Of a stretch of DNA of 64,000 bases, positions 8,509 to 16,774 are shown piece by piece. How positions within the stretch are numbered: position 1 is the stretch's first letter; each line of letters starts with the position of its first letter. Made by a program: the position numbers and the translations under genes. This stretch comes from Enterobacter cloacae (GTDB taxonomy: Bacteria > Pseudomonadota > Gammaproteobacteria > Enterobacterales > Enterobacteriaceae), in the NCBI GenBank assembly GCA_014169315.1, contig AP022133.1, forward strand, positions 1,612,001-1,676,000, given 5' to 3'. The notes below the pieces were generated by a model. It was not told the DNA's origin and searched no databases. It saw nothing but the letters and a program-made list of their open reading frames with translations.

Positions 8509-9226
8509 TCAGGTGCAGAAGTTCTACGGCAATAACCACGTGCTCAAGGGCGTGGATCTGGATATCGACATGGGCCAGGTGATTTCGATAATCGGGCGCA
8601 GCGGGTCCGGCAAGAGCACGCTGCTACGCTGCATCAACGGCCTGGAAGGGTATCAGGATGGCAGCATCAAGCTCGGCGGTATGACCATCACCGACCGGGA
8701 CTCTCAGGCGCGTGAAATCAGCCGATCGGTCGGGATGGTGTTCCAGAACTTCAACCTGTTCCCGCACATGACCGCGCTGGAAAACGTGATGCTCGCCCCG
8801 CGTCGGGTGCTGAAGAAAAGCGCTGCCGAATGCCGGGAGCTGGCGCAGCAGATGCTGGAGAAAGTGGGCTTAGGCGATCGCCTGGACTATTATCCGTCGA
8901 ACCTCTCCGGCGGCCAGCAGCAGCGCGTGGCGATTGCCCGCGCGCTGGCGATGACGCCAAAAGTTTTACTCTGTGACGAGATAACCTCTGCGCTTGACCC
9001 GGAACTGGTGGGCGAAGTGCTCAGGGTGCTGGAACAGCTGGCGGCAGAGGGGATGACGCTTATTCTCGTGACGCATGAAATGAATTTTGCCCGCGAAGTG
9101 GGCGACCGCGTGGTGTTTATGCATCAGGGGACAGTCTGGGAGCAGGGCGACAGCAAAACGCTGTTTGCCAATCCGCAGACCACTGAACTGAAGCAATTTA
9201 TCTCCTCCGTACGCGGCTTAAATTAA
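8489..9226 (+). CDS. hpxI: Amino-acid-type ABC transporter ATP-binding protein
   Basis: A 245-aa cytosolic ATPase with every expected motif: Walker A GRSGSGKST (about residue 34), Q-loop in MVFQNFNLFPHMT, signature LSGGQQQRVAIARAL, Walker B VLLCDEITSALD and the switch His in ILVTHEM. The start is ATG 8489, inside the 3' end of permease 2; the longer open frame upstream is only permease coding sequence in another phase. It energises uptake through the two permeases above. The symbol is by order in the Klebsiella cluster. Confidence 0.85.
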   Translation: MPLITINQVQKFYGNNHVLKGVDLDIDMGQVISIIGRSGSGKSTLLRCINGLEGYQDGSIKLGGMTITDRDSQAREISRSVGMVFQNFNLFPHMTALENVMLAPRRVLKKSAAECRELAQQMLEKVGLGDRLDYYPSNLSGGQQQRVAIARALAMTPKVLLCDEITSALDPELVGEVLRVLEQLAAEGMTLILVTHEMNFAREVGDRVVFMHQGTVWEQGDSKTLFANPQTTELKQFISSVRGLN

Positions 9227-9240
9227 TTAAGGACTCAACA

Positions 9241-10482
9241 ATGGATATCGCTCAATTTCCGCAAATCAATCCGCCGCAGCGTCTGCTGATGGGGCCGGGG
9301 CCGATCAACGCCGATCCGCGCGTGCTGCGCGCCATGTCGAGCCAGCTGATTGGCCAGTACGATCCGGCCATGACCCACTACATGAATGAGGTGATGGCGC
9401 TCTATCGCGGGGTGTTCCGCACTGAAAACCGCTGGACGATGCTGGTGGATGGCACTTCCCGCGCGGGGATTGAGGCGATTCTGGTGTCGGCTATTCGTCC
9501 GGGGGATAAAGTGCTGGTGCCGGTGTTTGGTCGTTTTGGCCATCTGCTGTGCGAAATTGCCCGCCGCTGTCGCGCCGAAGTGCATACCATCGAGGTGCCG
9601 TGGGGGGAGGTCTTCACGCCGGATCAGGTTGAAGATGCGATTAAACGCGTACGTCCGCGCCTGCTGTTGACCGTGCAGGGCGACACGTCGACCACCATGC
9701 TGCAACCGCTCGCGGAACTCGGTGCTATCTGCCGTCGCCACGATGTGCTGTTTTACACCGATGCGACCGCGTCGCTGGGGGGGAATGCGCTGGAGACCGA
9801 TGCCTGGGGGCTGGATGCGGTCTCGGCAGGCATGCAGAAATGCCTCGGTGGCCCATCCGGGACGTCGCCCGTCACCCTGAGCGCACGCATGGAAGAGGCG
9901 ATCCGCCGCCGGAAATGCATTGAAGAGGGCATCCGTACCGATGCGCATCACAACGGTGTGGATGAGATGGTTTACTCCAACTATTTCGACCTCGGCATGG
10001 TGATGGACTACTGGGGGCCGGAACGACTGAACCACCACACGGAAGCCACCACGGCGCTGTTTGGCGCACGCGAATGCGCCCGGCTTATCCTGCAGGAAGG
10101 GCTGGATAACGGCATCGCCCGCCACAAGCTGCATGGCGATGCGCTGCTGAAAGGTATTCAGGCGATGGGGCTGGAAACCTTTGGCGATCTGAAGCACAAG
10201 ATGAACAACGTGCTGGGCGTGGTGATCCCGCAGAGCGTGAACGGCGATCAGGTGCGTAAGCTGATGCTGGAGGATTTTGGCATCGAAATTGGCACCTCAT
10301 TTGGCCCGTTGCACGGCAAAGTGTGGCGTATTGGTACTATGGGCTATAACGCGCGCAAGGACTGCGTTATGACCACGCTGAGTGCGCTGGAATCGGTCCT
10401 GAACTACCTGAAGTTTTCCACCACGCAAGGTGCCGCGATGCAGGCCGCGTGGGATCACTACCGCAGCGAGACGGCGCGATGA
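9241..10482 (+). CDS. hpxJ: PLP-dependent aminotransferase class V, PucG-like (HpxJ)
   Basis: A 413-aa class-V aminotransferase similar to ureidoglycine-glyoxylate aminotransferase PucG and alanine-glyoxylate aminotransferases. The N-terminal LLMGPGPINADPRVLRAM motif is typical of the group, and the PLP lysine should be the K in SAGMQKCLGGPSG (about residue 200). It would move the amino group of ureidoglycine, formed from allantoate, onto glyoxylate. It starts 14 nt after the ATPase gene and overlaps hpxK by 4 nt, placing transport, deimination and transamination in one operon. Confidence 0.88.
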   Translation: MDIAQFPQINPPQRLLMGPGPINADPRVLRAMSSQLIGQYDPAMTHYMNEVMALYRGVFRTENRWTMLVDGTSRAGIEAILVSAIRPGDKVLVPVFGRFGHLLCEIARRCRAEVHTIEVPWGEVFTPDQVEDAIKRVRPRLLLTVQGDTSTTMLQPLAELGAICRRHDVLFYTDATASLGGNALETDAWGLDAVSAGMQKCLGGPSGTSPVTLSARMEEAIRRRKCIEEGIRTDAHHNGVDEMVYSNYFDLGMVMDYWGPERLNHHTEATTALFGARECARLILQEGLDNGIARHKLHGDALLKGIQAMGLETFGDLKHKMNNVLGVVIPQSVNGDQVRKLMLEDFGIEIGTSFGPLHGKVWRIGTMGYNARKDCVMTTLSALESVLNYLKFSTTQGAAMQAAWDHYRSETAR

Positions 10483-11717
10483 GCCAAATCACGCGCCAGC
10501 AGACGGCAGAACGAGTGATGGCGCGCGCCGATGCGCTGGCTGCCATCAGTGAAACCCCGAATGCTCTCACCCGGGTCTATCTCTCAACGCAACATCTGCA
10601 GGCCAATCAACTGGTCGGGCAGTGGATGAGCCAGGCGGGCATGACCGTCTGGCAGGACAGTGTGGGTAATATTTGCGGACGCTATGAGGGTGAGCAGGAG
10701 GGGGCACCGGCGGTGTTACTCGGCTCGCATCTGGACACCGTGCGTAATGCCGGACGCTACGATGGCATGCTTGGCGTGCTGACGGCCATTGAAGTGGTGG
10801 ACAGCCTGCATCAGCAAGAGAAACGTCTGGCGCAGGCCATCGAGATTGTCGGTTTTTGCGACGAAGAGGGTACCCGCTTCGGTATTACCCTGTTAGGCAG
10901 CCGTGGCCTGACCGGTACCTGGCCGGAGAGCTGGCTCGATAAATGTGATGCAAACGGGGTCAGCGTGGCACAGGCAATGGTCCTGGCCGGGTTAGATCCT
11001 GCCCGGGTACCGCTTGCTGCCCGGAATAAAGACGATTTCAGTGCCTATCTGGAACTGCATATTGAGCAGGGGCCGTGTCTGGAGCAGCAACGGCTGGCAC
11101 TGGGCGTTGTGGAAGCCATTAACGGCGCGCGTCGCCTGAACTGCCGCTTTACCGGCGAGGCCGGACATGCCGGTACCGTGCCAATGGCCCATCGCAAGGA
11201 CGCCCTGGCTGCCTCCGCAGAGTGGATGGTGATGATCGAGAGCACCACGTTGCAGCACGGTGGCAATCTGGTGGCGACCGTGGGAGAGCTGCGCTGCCTG
11301 CCTGGTGCGGTAAATGTTATTCCCGGTGAGGTTGCGCTTTCCCTGGATATTCGCGGCCCACAGGATGCTCCGCTGGATGTGCTGCTCAATACGTTGTTGG
11401 CACAGGCACAAACGATAGCCACCCGCCGCGGATTGTCTTTCAGCGCCGAGGAGTTCTACCGTATTGCCGCCACGCCGTGTGATGCGCATTTACAAACCCG
11501 GCTGGGGGAGGCGGTTGCCGCGGTACAGGGACGCACGGTATCGCTGCCAAGCGGAGCCGGGCATGACGCCATCGCGATGGCGGAGCGCTGGCCGGTAGGC
11601 ATGCTGTTTGTACGTTGCAAGGGGGGTGTCAGCCATCATCCGGCAGAATCGGTGATGGCTGAGGATGTCGCTCAGGCCATTGACGCTTTCACCCGTGCGG
11701 TCACGTCGCTGGCATAA
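10479..11717 (+). CDS. hpxK: Allantoate amidohydrolase HpxK (M20 metallohydrolase)
   Basis: A 412-aa zinc/manganese-dependent amidohydrolase of the M20/AllC group, predicted to hydrolyse allantoate to ureidoglycine, ammonia and CO2. Metal-binding motifs are visible: LLGSHLDTVRNAGRYDGMLG (about 82-100), GFCDEEGTRFG (about 125-135) and LHIEQGPCLE (about 195), with the late histidine in SGAGHDAIAMA. ATG 10479 overlaps the hpxJ stop (ATGA) and begins MSQITRQQTAERV. It ends 3 nt before the convergent cytochrome b561 gene. Confidence 0.9.
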   Translation: MSQITRQQTAERVMARADALAAISETPNALTRVYLSTQHLQANQLVGQWMSQAGMTVWQDSVGNICGRYEGEQEGAPAVLLGSHLDTVRNAGRYDGMLGVLTAIEVVDSLHQQEKRLAQAIEIVGFCDEEGTRFGITLLGSRGLTGTWPESWLDKCDANGVSVAQAMVLAGLDPARVPLAARNKDDFSAYLELHIEQGPCLEQQRLALGVVEAINGARRLNCRFTGEAGHAGTVPMAHRKDALAASAEWMVMIESTTLQHGGNLVATVGELRCLPGAVNVIPGEVALSLDIRGPQDAPLDVLLNTLLAQAQTIATRRGLSFSAEEFYRIAATPCDAHLQTRLGEAVAAVQGRTVSLPSGAGHDAIAMAERWPVGMLFVRCKGGVSHHPAESVMAEDVAQAIDAFTRAVTSLA

Positions 11718-11720
11718 CGG

Positions 11721-12272
11721 CTATTTTACGGATTTTTTGACCCGCATTGCGGGCAGCATCCTTTCCAGGGTGTTGTCACGTACCACGTAATGGTGGAACA
11801 GCGCAGCGGCAGCATGCAGACCAATCAGGTAATAGCCCGCGTTGGCGATAATTTCGTGAAGCTCTTTCAGGCTGTGCTGCATACCCACGTTCTGGGTTGC
11901 GGCGACGGGCAGAGGGAGCCCGAAGAAAGACCACGCGACCTGGCCGAACCAGAGTGAGGCCACTCCCAGCACCGGCAGTGCAATAAACATCAGATAGAGC
12001 AGTCCGTGAAGGGATTTGGAGGCGATAACCTGCCAGCGCGGCGGTGCGGGAAGAATGTCCGGGTCGCTGTTTCTCATCTTCAGCACCACTCTGATGACCA
12101 TCAGAAACAGGACGCTGAACCCTGCGGTGTAGTGGATCAGTGACATTGTGGCGCGTTCAGGGCTTCCCTTCGCGGCAAACCCTTTCAGGTTTATGGCGGC
12201 ATAGGCAACGACAATCAGGATGAGAACCAGCCAGTGGATGACTATCTGGCTTCGTGCGTAGCTGTTTTTCAT
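11721..12272 (-). CDS. cybB: Cytochrome b561 family protein (CybB-like)
   Basis: A 183-aa, four-helix inner-membrane dihaem cytochrome that E. coli CybB work links to superoxide:ubiquinone oxidoreduction. Likely haem-ligating histidines lie in QIVIHWLV near the N-terminus, SLIHYTAGFS in helix 2, SKSLHGLLYL and GLHAAAALFHHYV near the C-terminus. The closing HHYVVRDNTLERMLP resembles the CybB C-terminus. It is convergent with hpxK and appears monocistronic. Enterobacteria carry several paralogues (YceJ, YodB), so the exact name is provisional. Confidence 0.78.
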   Translation of the reverse strand: MKNSYARSQIVIHWLVLILIVVAYAAINLKGFAAKGSPERATMSLIHYTAGFSVLFLMVIRVVLKMRNSDPDILPAPPRWQVIASKSLHGLLYLMFIALPVLGVASLWFGQVAWSFFGLPLPVAATQNVGMQHSLKELHEIIANAGYYLIGLHAAAALFHHYVVRDNTLERMLPAMRVKKSVK

Positions 12273-12329
12273 GTTAATCCACCTTATATTTCCATTATGG
12301 TGAGTTATAGATAAATTAACTTAAGCAGA

Positions 12330-12373
12330 CATTAACGGCTGCGGAGAAAAGAATTCACCCGCAGCCGTTATTA
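12330..12373 (-). terminator. Terminator after mgtE
   Basis: Inverted repeat with arms TAACGGCTGCGG and CCGCAGCCGTTA just past the mgtE stop codon, lying between mgtE and the start of the cybB gene. Flanking T/A-rich sequence fits a rho-independent terminator. Confidence 0.7.
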
Positions 12374-12384
12374 TTGGGTATGGA

Positions 12385-13386
12385 TCACTCCAGCCCCAGC
12401 GTGTACTGGGCGATTTTAAAGTAGATGATCAGTCCGGTACCGTCGATAAGCGTCGCGATGAACGGCGCGGAAACCACTGCCGGGTCGATACCACAACGCT
12501 TGAGTACCATCGGGATCACCGAGGAGACAATCGCACTCCAGAGCGTAATACAGACCAGCGTCAGGCTGACGATAAGGGTGATTTCCATCCCAATTCCCAT
12601 CATCCAGGCGCGGATACAGCCTGCCAGGCCGAGCGTGACGGCAATCATTAACGACGTGCTGATCTCTTTACGCAGCACGCGGCCAACATCGCGCAAATGC
12701 ACTTCACCCAGCGCCATAGCGCGCACCAGCGTGGAGGTGATTTGCGTACCGCTGTTTCCGCCGGTACCAATCAGGAGCGGAATGAAGAACGCCAGTGCGA
12801 TGGCGGATTCCAGCGCCTCTTCAAAATGCTGAATCACCGAGCTGGTGTAGGCCTCGGCGACAAACAGCAACAGTAGCCAGACGGAGCGCTTTTTCCACAG
12901 GTCAAACGCGCTGGTTTCCAGATAGGGTTTTTCCAGCGGCAGAGTGGCCCCCTGGAGCTGGGCATCTTCAGTGACATCATCTTCCAGCAGGTGCGCAATC
13001 TCGCGTTCGGTGAGGCAACCCACCAGCTTGCCGTGTGTCACCACCGGCACGACATCCGTGCTACCGTGAGCCAGCAGCCCGGCGACATCGGCGCGTTCGT
13101 CTTCGGGTTTAACCTGCAAAAACTGCGAAATCATCAGCGCTTTCACCGGCTGCCCCGTATCAGTGGACTGCAATAATTTGCGTACGGCAATCATGCCCGC
13201 CAGGCGACCATTATCTTCGATAAAAATATGCGACGGAATATCATCGTCTTTTAATTTTTCGAAAAACTGCTCACGTGCAAGTGCGACGCATAATGAAATA
13301 TTGAGGACGATAAAATCGGTATTCATATATTGCGCGATGGCGCTGTCATTGAATGGCAGAATGGAGTTGTGAATAGCGTAAGACAT
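12385..13386 (-). CDS. mgtE: MgtE-family magnesium transporter
   Basis: A 333-aa protein with tandem CBS domains (about residues 25-135) followed by an MgtE membrane domain of five hydrophobic segments starting near WLLLLFVAEAYTSS. The LLIGTGGNSGTQ sequence is the conserved selectivity motif of the MgtE pore, and FIATLIDGTGLIIYF ends the last helices. The usual N-terminal superhelical domain of full MgtE (about 450 aa) is absent, so this is the shorter CBS-MgtE form. ATG 13386 follows an AGGGAATTC stretch; the open frame extends upstream only through the riboswitch leader. It is probably induced at low magnesium by the M-box described next. Confidence 0.88.
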   Translation of the reverse strand: MSYAIHNSILPFNDSAIAQYMNTDFIVLNISLCVALAREQFFEKLKDDDIPSHIFIEDNGRLAGMIAVRKLLQSTDTGQPVKALMISQFLQVKPEDERADVAGLLAHGSTDVVPVVTHGKLVGCLTEREIAHLLEDDVTEDAQLQGATLPLEKPYLETSAFDLWKKRSVWLLLLFVAEAYTSSVIQHFEEALESAIALAFFIPLLIGTGGNSGTQITSTLVRAMALGEVHLRDVGRVLRKEISTSLMIAVTLGLAGCIRAWMMGIGMEITLIVSLTLVCITLWSAIVSSVIPMVLKRCGIDPAVVSAPFIATLIDGTGLIIYFKIAQYTLGLE

Positions 13387-13449
13387 AGTGAATTCCCTTT
13401 GAATAATAAAATCTCTCAGGGGCGAGCAAGACAGGGCATGTCGAAGAAG

Positions 13450-13615
13450 AGATCCCCACGTCCTGGGTTCAGCACTGTACACCGTATCCCGCAAGGGAAG
13501 TTATACTGACAAAGCCTTGATTCGACAGTGCCTGTTTTACCCTGTGCCGGTTCTCTCGAACCCACCAGAGCGATAACGTGTATTTGTACAGGAGCCTCGC
13601 CATAACGAGATCGTT
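13450..13615 (-). promoter_or_regulatory. M-box (ykoK-type) magnesium riboswitch in the mgtE leader
   Basis: Read on the minus strand, the leader begins with CTCGTTATGGCGAGGCTCCT then GTACAAATAC. About 110 nt later it has TGTACAGTGCTGAACC followed by CAGGACGTGGGGATC. These match, from memory, the conserved 5' GUUAGGUGAGGCUCCUGUA and 3' UACAGUGCUAAAGCUC blocks of the B. subtilis ykoK M-box, which senses Mg2+. Length (about 165 nt) and position (about 65 nt before mgtE) both fit. Between it and the start codon an ATCTCT/AGAGAT pairing may form the expression platform. Confidence 0.82.
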
Positions 13616-13773
13616 GTAAAACGTGGGGGATAATACCGTTATTTTCTTTTGCTGCTTATAAATTTAAATCACGTTTAGGGAATGTTTAGGTGAATATTGT
13701 CAGCAGCATGTTGACGGTTTATTTAGGAATGTTCATTTTAAATGGAGGAGGGCATATTGATAAGGGAGGTAAA

Positions 13774-14277
13774 ATGGCATGGTTTGACAATCTGCTGAAT
13801 CATTTTGCGCTCTATCCGACGCATCTGTTCGCTCTGTTGTTTTTAATGGCGTTGAGTAAATCGACCGTGTTGATCTCCTCTGTCCTTCCCCCGGCGTCGG
13901 TCATGCTGCTGGCGGGGGTGACTGTCAGCCAGTCGAGCCTGCATCCGGGGCTGACGTGGCTTGCGGTAGTGATGGGGGCAACGGCCGGTTCGGTGCTGAA
14001 CTACCATATTGGCCAGTTGATGGGGCAGACGCGGCCGATCGCGCGCATCACCTCCAGACATGCTGACACATTTTTACGCGTACAGCACCAGCTGCAAAAG
14101 AACGGTGTGCTGGTGCTGTTTACCTCGCGTTTTCTGGCGGTACTGCGCTATGTCGTGCCGCTGGCAGCGGGCATGCTCAGGCTGAACGCGGTGAAAGTTT
14201 ATGTCGTCAGTCTGTTTTCTGCCTGCGTATGGGCGGCGCTGTATGTCGGTATTATCACTGGTATCAGCACTTTTTGA
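13774..14277 (+). CDS. DedA/VTT-domain membrane protein
   Basis: A 167-aa inner-membrane protein of the DedA (VTT) superfamily, whose members act as flippases or transporters for undecaprenyl-phosphate and other lipids. Four hydrophobic segments are visible, with the conserved FTSRFLAVLRYVVPLAAGML segment that carries the family's F..R..P/R..G signature. The start chosen is ATG 13774 with GGGAGG 7 nt upstream; the longer open frame has no convincing start. It is shorter than typical DedA (about 200-220 aa). It converges on the SDR gene with a 1-nt gap. Confidence 0.8.
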   Translation: MAWFDNLLNHFALYPTHLFALLFLMALSKSTVLISSVLPPASVMLLAGVTVSQSSLHPGLTWLAVVMGATAGSVLNYHIGQLMGQTRPIARITSRHADTFLRVQHQLQKNGVLVLFTSRFLAVLRYVVPLAAGMLRLNAVKVYVVSLFSACVWAALYVGIITGISTF

Positions 14278-14278
14278 G

Positions 14279-15028
14279 CTACAGACTTCCCGTTCCACCG
14301 TCGACCAACAGCTCTGTTCCCACCGTGTAACTCGATTCATCGGACGCCAGATAGAGCGCAGCTTTCGCCAGCTCCGTCGGCGTACCCATTCTTCCCAGCG
14401 GTACCAGGCTTGCAATATCACTCTGCAATGCTTTTTGTGCTTCTTCGCTTAAACCCAGTTTATTGAGCGCCGGGGTTTTTACCGGGCCAGGGCTCAGGCC
14501 GTTGACGCGAATACCGCGTGGCAGCAGTTCTGCCGACAGCGTACGCGCCAGCGACAGTAAACCCGCCTTGCTTGCAGCATAGACGCTACTGGTGGGGAGA
14601 CCGATGCGCGCACTCACAGAGCCGCACAGGATCACCGAGGAGGGATTATTGAGCAGTGGCAACAGTGCCTGAATTAAAAAGAACGGCCCTTTCAGGTTGA
14701 TGCGCATCAGGCGATCCCAGGCATCTTCCTGCCACTCTTCCAGCAACCCGTGCGTCACGTCTCCGGCGTTAATAAATACCGCATCGACTCGCGGCCAGCG
14801 GGAGGCAAGCGTCTCTGCCAGCGCGTGTTGTGCGTGTATATCACCCGCATCAGCAGAGATGACCCAGGCGTTATTCCCCAGAATGCGCTGTGCTTCGGCG
14901 AGGGTTTCCGGGTTGCGTCCGGTGACGGCAACCTGTGCTCCTTCGGCAATAAACTCCTGTGCGGTGGCGAGACCGATGCCGCTGGTGCCGCCGGTAATCA
15001 GCGTATATTTACCTGCTAAACGACCCAT
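14279..15028 (-). CDS. Short-chain dehydrogenase/reductase (SDR)
   Basis: A 249-aa classical SDR. The N-terminal TGGTSGIGLA motif (about 13-22) binds NAD(P); the TGRNPE that follows beta-2 suggests NADP(H) because of the Arg. NAG appears as INAGD, and the catalytic Ser-Tyr-Lys are in CGSVSAR and SSVYAASKAG. The substrate is not evident. It is divergent from an HxlR regulator across a gap with a clear inverted repeat, the common arrangement in which the regulator controls the SDR. ATG 15028 was chosen with AGGAGAAG upstream. Confidence 0.85.
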   Translation of the reverse strand: MGRLAGKYTLITGGTSGIGLATAQEFIAEGAQVAVTGRNPETLAEAQRILGNNAWVISADAGDIHAQHALAETLASRWPRVDAVFINAGDVTHGLLEEWQEDAWDRLMRINLKGPFFLIQALLPLLNNPSSVILCGSVSARIGLPTSSVYAASKAGLLSLARTLSAELLPRGIRVNGLSPGPVKTPALNKLGLSEEAQKALQSDIASLVPLGRMGTPTELAKAALYLASDESSYTVGTELLVDGGTGSL

Positions 15029-15071
15029 GTTCTTCTCCTGAAATGTCTCTGGAGAAAGCACTATAGAAACG

Positions 15072-15110
15072 TTAGTATCAAAAGGAAACCAGGTACCAAT
15101 TGGATACTAA
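15072..15110. promoter_or_regulatory. Candidate HxlR operator
   Basis: The SDR/hxlR intergenic region contains TTAGTATC and its perfect inverse GATACTAA, separated by 23 bp, with a smaller GGTACC in between. Paired GTATC/GATAC-type arms are usual for HxlR-family dimers. Position covers both divergent promoters. Confidence 0.6.
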
Positions 15111-15128
15111 TGAGGCAAGAGGTGTGCT

Positions 15129-15500
15129 ATGGCATCACTACAGGATATTCCCGGTGAAAAAAAATCTGAGGTTCATGCCTGCCCGATGACGCGGTTTGTG
15201 AATCTGATCTCCGGTAAGTGGGCAATCCCGATCCTCTATCGGCTGATTGTGCTCAATACCCCGGTACGGTTTGGCGATTTACTTCGTGCTGCTGCGCCCA
15301 TCACTCAAAAAGAGCTGACGAAGCAGTTACGTCTGTTTGAACAGCGCGGGCTGGTGTCGCGTACGGTTTACCCGGAGATCCCGCCGCGCGTGGAGTACCA
15401 GATAACCGGGCTGGGTTTGACTCTACAAAATGCGCTCTCTCCGCTGGCCGCCTGGATGACCGAATATGGCGATCAACTCGAGAAGTCATCATCAGTTTGA
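15129..15500 (+). CDS. HxlR-family transcriptional regulator
   Basis: A 123-aa winged-helix regulator. The CPMTRFVNLISGKWAIPILYRL stretch is the family's signature, including the N-terminal cysteine that acts as a redox or electrophile sensor in several members; ITQKELTKQLRLFEQRGLVSR is the recognition helix plus wing. It probably represses the divergent SDR gene. The GTGCT before the ATG is a weak ribosome-binding site. The gene ends 19 nt before a Pho box belonging to the next locus. Confidence 0.87.
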   Translation: MASLQDIPGEKKSEVHACPMTRFVNLISGKWAIPILYRLIVLNTPVRFGDLLRAAAPITQKELTKQLRLFEQRGLVSRTVYPEIPPRVEYQITGLGLTLQNALSPLAAWMTEYGDQLEKSSSV

Positions 15501-15519
15501 GAAATGCTTCAGGGAAAAA

Positions 15520-15541
15520 TGTCATCAATCTGTCACACTTA
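15520..15541 (+). promoter_or_regulatory. Pho box, now separated from agp by an IS
   Basis: TGTCATCAATC followed directly by TGTCACACTTA gives two 11-bp direct repeats, close to the PhoB consensus CTGTCATAWAWCTGTCAYA. Joining the sequence across the IS (removing one TTAA) places this box roughly 50 nt before the agp start, with a TTTAAA-like -10 at promoter distance. The IS lies immediately after the box. Confidence 0.65.
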
Positions 15542-15542
15542 A

Positions 15543-16739
15543 GGAAGCTGCGATTAAGTGGTCCGCAGCTCCCGATATGACGCCCCAAACCGTCCTTTAT
15601 CGACGTCCTGTGGCTCAATTTTCCAATTTTCAGCCCAAAATCGTCTCTTCGTGGCTGATTTTGGCCCTGTTTCAGGCCAATTTCCTCATTTCAGGTAGAT
15701 CTCGCCTGTGCCCGTATCAATTGGTCAACTCGAACCAGGTTCGCCAGGGTGAATAACATCGCCAGTTGACTGTCATTTTTAGCCAGCCCCTTGTACCTGG
15801 CTTTGACGAAACCAAACTGACATTTTACTATCCGAAATGGATGCTCAACCTTCGCTCGGATACTCGCTTTCAGGTATTCGTAACGGATGGCCAGCTTGTT
15901 CTTGCGCGGGTGTTGCTTCAATGCATTCACTTTGCCGGGACGCTTGGCGATAAGCCAGTCTGCGCTGACATCGCTGAGCTCATCGCGCTTTTCGGCCCCC
16001 TGATAACCAGCATCGGCTGAGATAAATTCTTCATCGCCATGCAGTAACTTGCCAACCTGATTGAGGTCGTGCTCGTTAGCCGCCGTGGTCACCAGACTGT
16101 GGGTCAGGCCACTTTTGGCGTCCACGCCAATGTGCGCTTTCATGCCGAAGTACCACTGGTTACCTTTCTTGGTCTGGTGCATGTCTTCATCACGGCTGTT
16201 GTGTTTGTTTTTGGTAGAGCTGGGGGCTTGAATGATGGTGGCATCCACCAAGGTGCCCTGGGTCATTAGAACGCCACACTCTGCTAGCCAGTGATTAACG
16301 GTACTGAAGATTTTGCGGGCCAGTTCATGCTGCTCCAGCAAATGCCGGAAATTCATGATGGTAGTGCGGTCTGGAATGGCTTTATCCAGTGACAGGCGAG
16401 CAAATTGGCGCATGGAGGCGATTTCATAGAGGGCATCTTCCATGGCCTCATCGCTCAGGTTGTACCATTGCTGCATGCAGTGAATACGCAGCATGGTTTC
16501 CAGCGGATAGGGCCTGCGACCATTACCGGCCTTGGGATACACAGGCTCGATAACGCCAAGTAATTTGTCCCAGGGAAGCAAGTCATCCATTCTGCCAAGG
16601 AAAACTTCTTTGCGGGTCTGGCGGCGTTTACTGGAAAACTCACTGTCGGCAAAAGTCAGTTGCTGGCTCATCCGGTTACTCATTCTGGGTTCAGGTTACA
16701 ACACGATGATCTCACATCTCGGACTTATTCGCACCTTCC
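15543..16739 (-). mobile_element. ISKpn26-like IS5-family insertion sequence, copy 1
   Basis: A 1197-bp element bounded by imperfect inverted repeats: GGAAGCTGCGATTAAGT at the left edge, and the inverse of GGAAGGTGCGAATAAGT at the right edge. A TTAA target duplication lies at 15539-15542 and 16740-16743, matching the 4-bp YTAR-type targets of IS5. It encodes one transposase on the minus strand. The transposase is identical to that of copy 2 at 22474-23670. Insertion is between hxlR and agp, cutting the agp promoter region. Confidence 0.93.
15691..16671 (-). CDS. IS5-family transposase (ISKpn26-like)
   Basis: A 326-aa DDE transposase of the IS5 group, very like E. coli IS5 InsH in the [20 protein letters not shown] start and the [19 protein letters not shown] region. 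DDE residues can be placed in [19 protein letters not shown] and the R-x3-E-x6-R segment [12 protein letters not shown]. The frame could start four codons earlier, but the 981-nt form starting MSQQ is the usual one. Intact, so probably active. Confidence 0.92.
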   Translation of the reverse strand: MSQQLTFADSEFSSKRRQTRKEVFLGRMDDLLPWDKLLGVIEPVYPKAGNGRRPYPLETMLRIHCMQQWYNLSDEAMEDALYEIASMRQFARLSLDKAIPDRTTIMNFRHLLEQHELARKIFSTVNHWLAECGVLMTQGTLVDATIIQAPSSTKNKHNSRDEDMHQTKKGNQWYFGMKAHIGVDAKSGLTHSLVTTAANEHDLNQVGKLLHGDEEFISADAGYQGAEKRDELSDVSADWLIAKRPGKVNALKQHPRKNKLAIRYEYLKASIRAKVEHPFRIVKCQFGFVKARYKGLAKNDSQLAMLFTLANLVRVDQLIRAQARST

Positions 16740-16774
16740 TTAACGCGACATTTAAAACGAGTGAGGAATTAGGG

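Noticed and set aside
9235..10197. A 320-codon frame antisense to hpxJ
   Set aside because: Shadow of a well-supported aminotransferase gene with no motif of its own.
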